Made by a program: the position numbers and the translations under genes. DNA of 12,772 nucleotides from an uncultured Actinoplanes sp. (GTDB taxonomy: Bacteria; Actinomycetota; Actinomycetes; Mycobacteriales; Micromonosporaceae), in assembly GCA_934667465.1 (NCBI GenBank), contig CAKUMG010000073.1, positions 1 to 12,772 on the forward strand, given 5' to 3'. Under the pieces are notes generated by a model, which had not been told where the DNA came from, did no database searches, and worked only from the letters and a program-made list of their open reading frames with translations. Positions 1-6,900 of this stretch are shown here, in pieces (within the stretch, counting starts at the first letter, position 1; each line of letters opens with the position of its first letter).

Positions 1-989
1 GCCCTGCAGCATCTCGGGCGATAGGTGCTGCACCGAGGGGTAGCCGTAGTCGGCCGCGAGCTCCTGCGCGTAGGCGCGGTTCAGGTTCGTGCTGAGCTGG
101 CCGAACTCGGCCGCGCCGTCGCCGAACCGGACGTCCGGGTTGCCGCGGACGAGCAGGCCGTCGACGAAGAGGTTCGGCTCGGGGGCGTACGGGAGCAGGG
201 GGTGGATCTGCCGCTGCCGGTCGCGGGTCTGCATGTCGTCGCTGATCGCCGCGGAGAAGTCGGCCACGAACCGGGCCCGGTTGCCGGGATCGTTCAGCCG
301 GGCGATCGCCTCCCGCAGCTTCTTGCGCTCGGGCGAGCTGGACGACGTGGCGAGCGCCTTCTCCAGCCGGTGCCGGGTGTCGGCGACCAGCCGGTCGGGG
401 TCACCGATGCGGTAGCCGCCGGACAGCATGAGCGGCCGGTTGGGGTCGTTGCCGCGCCCGTCGGTCATCGCCCCGAGCTGGTCGAAGATGTGCCGGCCCG
501 ACGGGGTGGTGCGGGCGCCGCTGTCGAAGTCCTGGAAGGACACGTACGGGTAGGTGTCGCCCGCGGCGAGGGCCTGCACGGCGGCCGCGGTCTCGGGGCT
601 GCCCAGGACGGCGTTGCGGCCGCGGCCGTACATGAACGCGCCGGTCGAGCTGTTCGTGCCCACGGCGTGCCCCGTGACGGCGATTGGCACATCCATCGTG
701 GCGGCGAGCTGCACCGCCTGGCCGACCGCGTTCCGGAGCTCGCTGCCCGGCTTCGAGCCCGCGGTGTTGACGCCGACCACGAACGCGACCCGGGTGTCCG
801 GGTCCAGCCCGGCGGTGATCGAGCGGAGCACCCGCGGCAGGTTCCCGACGTCGCTCGCGGGGACCATCACGTTGACCACGAACGCCATCGGGGCGTTGTC
901 GCGGATCAGCCGGTCCCGGGTCTGCTGGTAGGAGCCGGGGGTGACGTTGAGCTGCCGGCTGATCAACCGGTCGAACGCCGCGTTGTGGC
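1..989 (-). other. GT-A glycosyltransferase-like domain, copy 2 (cut by window edge)
   Basis: Residues 2409 onward. It matches copy 1 along its length: MAFVVNVMVPAS, RVAFVVGVNT, RNAVL, YPYVSFQDFDSG (D2561-F-D2563), TTPSGRHIFDQ, DDMQTRDRQ and IHPLLPYAPEPNLFVDGL. The DxD of copy 2 is exactly 936 residues from that of copy 1. The rest of the domain lies left of position 1. Confidence 0.45.
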
Positions 990-3900
990 CGCCGGGGACG
1001 CTCGGCGGGGGTGCGGGCCGGGTGGCGTCGAGGTTGTGGTCGACGGGGGTGTTGTTGTCGGTCAGCTCCGTCCGGGCGACCGCGGCGACCTGGTCGAGGT
1101 GGCGCTGCTGGAGTTCGGGGGTGCTGTCGGTCATCAGCGAGTTGCCCTGGTGGACGTTCGCCGAGTTTTCGGTCTTGTTGAAGACGCGCAGGCCGTCGAC
1201 GTATTCGTCGCGCAGGCCGAGGTAGTGCCCGATCTCGTGGGCGAAATCGTTGTCGGAGCCCTGCGTGGACCAGTTCGTCTGATCGGTCGGCGGCGCGTCG
1301 GCGCCGTAGAGCTTGACGTCGGCGTGGGCGTCGGCGGGGTCGGTGACGAATTCGACGTGGACGTTGAGCTTGTCGTTGCCGATCTGGTGGCCGCCGTTGA
1401 AGGCGAGGTTGACGGCGTTCTGGACGCGGTTGCGGACGTCGGCTTCCTGGTTGCGGGCCGTGTCGTCCTGCGGGTTGAGGTGGACCTTGACGGTGAAGTC
1501 TTGGACGCCGTCAAACGCTCTGTGGTCGTAGGCGATCGGGCCGTCGTAGTGGTCCAGGTTGATGCGCGGCCGGTCGGTGACCGGGGCGTCCAGGCCGGCC
1601 TCGGCGTAGGAGCGGGCGACGACGTCGGGGACGCCGTGCGCGATCGGGGCGCGTTCGATGACGTCGTAGGCGCTGGTGTTGGCGTGGCGCGGGGGCGTGG
1701 CGGCGCGCTGGTTCGCGTACGGGTCGGTGGGGGTGCTGGTGTTGGGCGCGGGGGCGGGGTTCGTGGACCGCGGGGCCGGCATCGTCGACGTGAACGGTGT
1801 GTAGTTGACCCGCTTGTTGCTGTCCAGGCCCTGCGTCACGTGCACCGTCCGGGTCGCGCCCGGCGCCCGGAAGGTCTGCTCGCCGCGCGAGTCGTGCACC
1901 ACGATGTTCACACCGAGCGCGTGCGCGGCCACGTCCGTGACGACGTCGTGCGCGGCCCGGCTCTGCTGCTGCTCCCGGACGTCGTCGACGCCCGGCTCCG
2001 GGGTGTGACGGAACGTGAACGGGCGGGGCGGGGCGATGGCGGCCGTGACGAAGTGACCACCGTCGTACGGGTTGTCGGTCCGCCGGTGCGCCATCTGCTC
2101 CAGCAGGGGCCCGTCCGCCCGGCGGCCCGTGTCCAGCGTCTGGCGGCGGATCTGGGCGGCGGAGATCCCGGTCTGCTGCTGCAGCGCGCCGTACAGCGAG
2201 TCCGGCCGGATGTTGATCTGGCTCTGCGGGAGGCCGTCACGGGCCTCGTGCCGGCCGTTGGCGACGACCGCCTGGCTGTTCGTGAAGTCCTGGCGGACCG
2301 TGTTGGCGGTGTTCGACAGCGCCAGCTGGTGGGCCGCGTAGAGCTTCTGGTCCGGGGAGAGGCCGATCGCCGTGCCGGTGCCGGGGACACCCAGCGAGAT
2401 CGACGGGTTGAGCGTGTTCTTCGCGGCGCCGCCGAGCTGCTTGCGCTGCTCCTTGCTGAGCTGGTCCGTCCAGGAGGTGTTCTGCGACCCGGGCGCCGGC
2501 TGGCGGACCGGTTTCACGTACGCGTTCGGGGTCGACGAGTTCGCCACCGCGTACGGCGACAGCCCGATGCCGGCCTTGGCCGCCTTGGCACCCTTCGGCC
2601 CGCCCCGCCGGGGGTTGCCGGGGTCGTAGCCGAAGAACCGGTCCGGCACCGTGGACAGGTTCGTGTGGGTCTGGGGCAGCGTCTTGCCCAGGATCAGGTC
2701 GGCGGCGAGCCGGGACAGGTCCGTGGAGACCGCCGCGCCGGTGTAGTCGACCAGGAAGGCCTGACCGCGCACCTCGTGCCGGTTGTTCTCCGCATCCGTC
2801 TTGATGTCGCCGTTCAGGATGTCCGCCGGCACCTGGCTGAGCGACTCGTACCCGGCGTCCACGGCGAGCTCGGACGCGTACGCCCGGTTCAGGCTCTCGC
2901 CGAGCTGGTTGAACTCCGCACCGCCGGGGCCGAAGCGGACGTTGTCGTCGGCGCGGGTGACGAGGCCGTCGATGAACAGGTTGGGCTCGGGGGCGTACGG
3001 CAGCAGCGGGTGGATCTCCGCCTGCCGGTCCCGGGTCTGCATGTCGTCCGTGACGGCCCGGTTGAACCTGTCCACGAACTCGGCAGCGGTGCCCGGATCG
3101 TCCAGCGCGGCGATCGCGTTGCCGATCTTCTGCAGCTGGCCGGGGTCGTCGGTCTTCGCCAGCTCCCCCTCGAGCCGGGTCCGGGTGTCGGCGACCAGCT
3201 GCGCCGGGTCGCCGGCCCGGTAGCCGCCGGCCAGCATCAGCGGACGGGCCGGGGCGTCGTCCTCGACCGCGGTGTTCTGCTGCATCTGGTCGAAGACATG
3301 GATGCCGGACGGCGTCGTCCGAATGCCGGTGTCGAAGTCCTGGATTGCGACGTACGGGTAACGCCGCTGAGCGGGATCCTGGTGCGACGCCATGGCGTCG
3401 ATGGCCGAGGTGGTCGCGTCCGAGGTCAGCACGGCGTTGCGGGCGTCGCCGAACTGGAACTTGCCGCTGGACAGGGGAACGAGGTGCCCGGTGACCGCCA
3501 CCGGGAAGTCCAGGTTCTGCGTCGACTGGACCGCCTGGTCGACGGTCTGCTGCAGGGTGGGCGTGGCGTTGCCGTCCGTGGTGTTGAAGCCGACCACGAA
3601 GGCCACCTTCGTGTCCGGGTCCAGGCCCGCCCGGATCGAGTTCAGCACCTGCGGCAGCTGGCCGGCCTCGCTCGCCTTCGCGGTGATGTTGACGACGAAG
3701 CCCATGTCGTTGCCGTCGTTGACCAGCTGGTCCCGCGCCGCGAAGAAATTGTCCGCGGTGATCGGCGTCCTGTTCTGCACCAGGCTCTGGAAGGCCGGGT
3801 TGTGGCCGCTCCGGACCAGCGTCGGCGCCGGGCGGGAGCCGAGCGAGCCCGGATCGCGTTCCGGGCGCGTGACCGGGTTCGGCGCGGCGTCGCCGCGGTC

Positions 3901-6900
3901 GGGCGGCAGCACGGCGTCGGTGACCTGGCTGATCTGGTCGACGTGGCCGAGGGTGACCTGCGAACCGCCGGCCATCAGCGAGTCCGGGCCGTCCGGCGCG
4001 CGGCTCAGCACCCGGTTGTCCCGGCCCTCGTCGGGCAGGCCCAGGTAGTGGCCGATCTCGTGGGCCAGCGTGGTGCCGGGCGTGTCCGTCGACCACTCCG
4101 TCTGAGTGGTGCGCGGCGCATCCTGGCCGAACAGGTCGATGGTGGTGTGCGCGGCCGCCGGGTCGGTGACGAACTCGACGGTGACGTTCAGCCCCGGACC
4201 CTGGTTGAAGGCCTGATTCACCGCGTCCCGGGTCCGCGTCTCGACCTCGGGCTGCCGGGCCCGTGCGGCATCGTCCCTCGGGTTCAGGTGGACGCGGACC
4301 GTGTACTCCGGCCGGCCGTTCCGGACCTCGTGGTCGAACCCGATGTGCCCGTCGATGCGGCCCAGATTCGGCCGGGGCGCATCGGTCGCCGGTGGCGGCA
4401 GCCCCGCATCCTGGTACGACGCGGTCACCACGTCCGGCACACCGCCCGCCACCGGCGGTAGCTCCACGACGTCCACCGAGGTGGCGAACGCGGTGGCCCC
4501 GAACGCCGTGTTCGTGGCGGCCGGCGGCGCGGTGACCTGCACCCCACCCGGCACGAACGTCGGCATGAAGTGGGAGACCTTGAGCTGGTCGGGCCCCGGC
4601 AGGACGGCCAGCTCACCGCTCTGCCCGTCCACGAACACCACGTGCCCCGAAGGCAGCTTCACGACGTTGAACAGGTGTCCATGGTTCGCAAACTCCACGG
4701 CCACCACGCCGCGCGACCCCGGCGGCAGCGCATCGACCGTGCGCACCAGGTCGGGCAGCGCGCCCGCGGTGCTGAACCGGCCGCCCATTCGCTGCTCGAG
4801 CGTCTTCAGATCCGGGATCTTCCCGCTCTTCGGCGCGGTCCGCCCCGGCTTGCCGGCCAGCATGTCGTCGACGATCTGCACCGTGATGTGGCAGTTCTCG
4901 TCCAACAGCCCGAGCTTGTTCGGGTTGATCTCCTTGAGGCCCGGGAAGAGATCGTTGAGGACGGTCGCCTGGTCCGGGCGGGTGTCCGGGTCCGGGTTGG
5001 CATTGGCCGCAATGATCTTGGGCATGTCGGGGCTCGGCGTGAACGACACATGATCCAGAAGCGCGATCCGGGCCGCGACGATCTGATCGTTCGGCGCGTT
5101 CTGCTGTTGCAGATCCAACAGATTTTCGCTGTACGCCGAAGGCTTGGGCGCCGGAGCATCCGTCATCTCGGTGTCGAGCTCGGTGCTCGTGTTGCTGTCG
5201 CGGGTGTCGTCGGCCGTGCTCTCCGGTGTCGGCGGTGCCTCCGTGGCGGTGCTGCTCTCCGGCGCCGGCGGTGCGTCCGCCATCTCGGTGTCGAGGTCGG
5301 TGCTGGTGTTGTCGTTCTGGCTCGTGCCGGTGTCGGTGTCCGTGCCGGTGTTGTTCGGGCCCGTGCCGGTGTTGTTCTCCGGGCTCGTGGTGGTGTCCGT
5401 CGGCGCATCCGTCATCGTGACGTCGGGCGAGCCGTACGCCGTGGTGGTCTGCGGGGCCGGCGTCGCGTCCGTGCCGGGCCGCGTGTCCGGGCTCGGCTGC
5501 GTTGCGGGTGCGGGTTCCGCGGCGACCGGGACGTTGTCGCGTGTGGAGTCCAGCGGGATGCCGGTGTCGGAGCTCGTGTCGGTGTCGGAGCCGACCGGGG
5601 AAACCGCGGAGTCGCCGAGATCGACGCTGAAGTCGGATCCTGTCGCCGGCGCCACGTCGGAGGTCGCCGGGGGGACCACGGTGCTCAGCGGCGGAAGGTC
5701 GCCCGACGAGGCGCGGCCGCTGGTCGGGCCCTGACTACCCGCAGGAGTCGTCGGCGATTCCGGGGACCGCGCGGGCCCCGCCTGCTGCCCGGCAGGAGCC
5801 GGCGTGTTGGCGGTCGTCGCCCCCGGCGCAGGCCCAGCCGCACCCGTCGTCGGCGCAACCGCGCCCGGCGCCGGCGCAGTCACGCCCGGCGCCGGTGCAA
5901 CCGCGTCCGGCGTCGGCGTCACCGTCCCCGTTGTCGGCGCGACCGTCCCCGTTGCCGGGGCGGTTGTGCCAGGCGCCGGCGCGGTCGCGCTCGGCGTCGT
6001 GCCGGTCGGGGGTGCAGTGTCCGAGGCCGTGCCCGTTTGAGGCACTGCGATCGGCGTCGTGCCGGTCGGGGGCACCGCGGTCGGCGTTGCGCCGGGCCGG
6101 GTGGTGCCGTCGGCGGGCACATCGACGTTCTGGCCGGCCGGAATGTCGACAGCAGCCGGGACGGTCCCCGCCTGAACGGGGGCGGGCGGAGCCGTGACGG
6201 TGTTCGGCGCCGGGGTCTGCGCGCCGTCCGGCACCTGAACGTTGCCTGCCACCGGGGCCGGCGGTGCCTGAGGCACGTTGACCGGCGTGGGGGCGGGCGC
6301 GGGCGCAGGAGCGGCTTGCGGTGCCGGCGTCTGTCCCGTCTGCGGCGCCGGCGTCTGTCCCGGCTGTGGTGCGGGCGTCTGCCCAGCCTGCGGTGCCGGG
6401 GTCTGCCCCGTCTGCGGCGCCGGCGTCTGTCCCGTTTGTGGTGCGGGGTTCTGGCCGGCCTGTGGTGCCGGGGTTTGCGCCTCGACCGGCGCCGGCGTCT
6501 GTCCGGTCTGCGGTGCCGGTGTCTGTCCGGTCTGTGGCGCGGGCGTCTGTCCGGTCTGTGGCGCTGGTGTCTGTGCCTCGACCGGCGCCGGGGTCTGTCC
6601 GGTTTGGGGCGCCGGGGTCTGTCCGGTCTGGGGTGCTGGTGTCTGGCCCGCCTGCGGTGCTGGGGTCTGCACCTCGACCGGGGCCGGGGACGTGGTCTCG
6701 AAGCCCGGCAGGCCCGATCCGACGGACGCGACGGGCGGGGCCACCGGCGCGGGCGTGTTCCCGCCCACCGGCGCGGGTGTGTTTCCGCCGAGCGGCGCAG
6801 GGGTGTTTCCACCCACGGGCGCGGGCGTGTTCCCGCCGAGCGGCGCGGGCGTGTTCCCGCCCACCGGCGCAGGAGTGTTTCCGCCCACGGGCGCTGGCAC

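Noticed and set aside
2237..4096. Minus-strand open frame of 619 codons
   Set aside because: Off-frame shadow of the giant gene; it does not contain the HEIGHYLGL or DxD motifs.
25..4461. Plus-strand open frame of 1478 codons
   Set aside because: It is the exact codon-by-codon complement of the giant minus-strand gene. It stays open because of GC-rich third positions; its translation is Val/Arg/Gly-rich nonsense without motifs, whereas the minus frame gives zincin, DxD and Tox-PL motifs.
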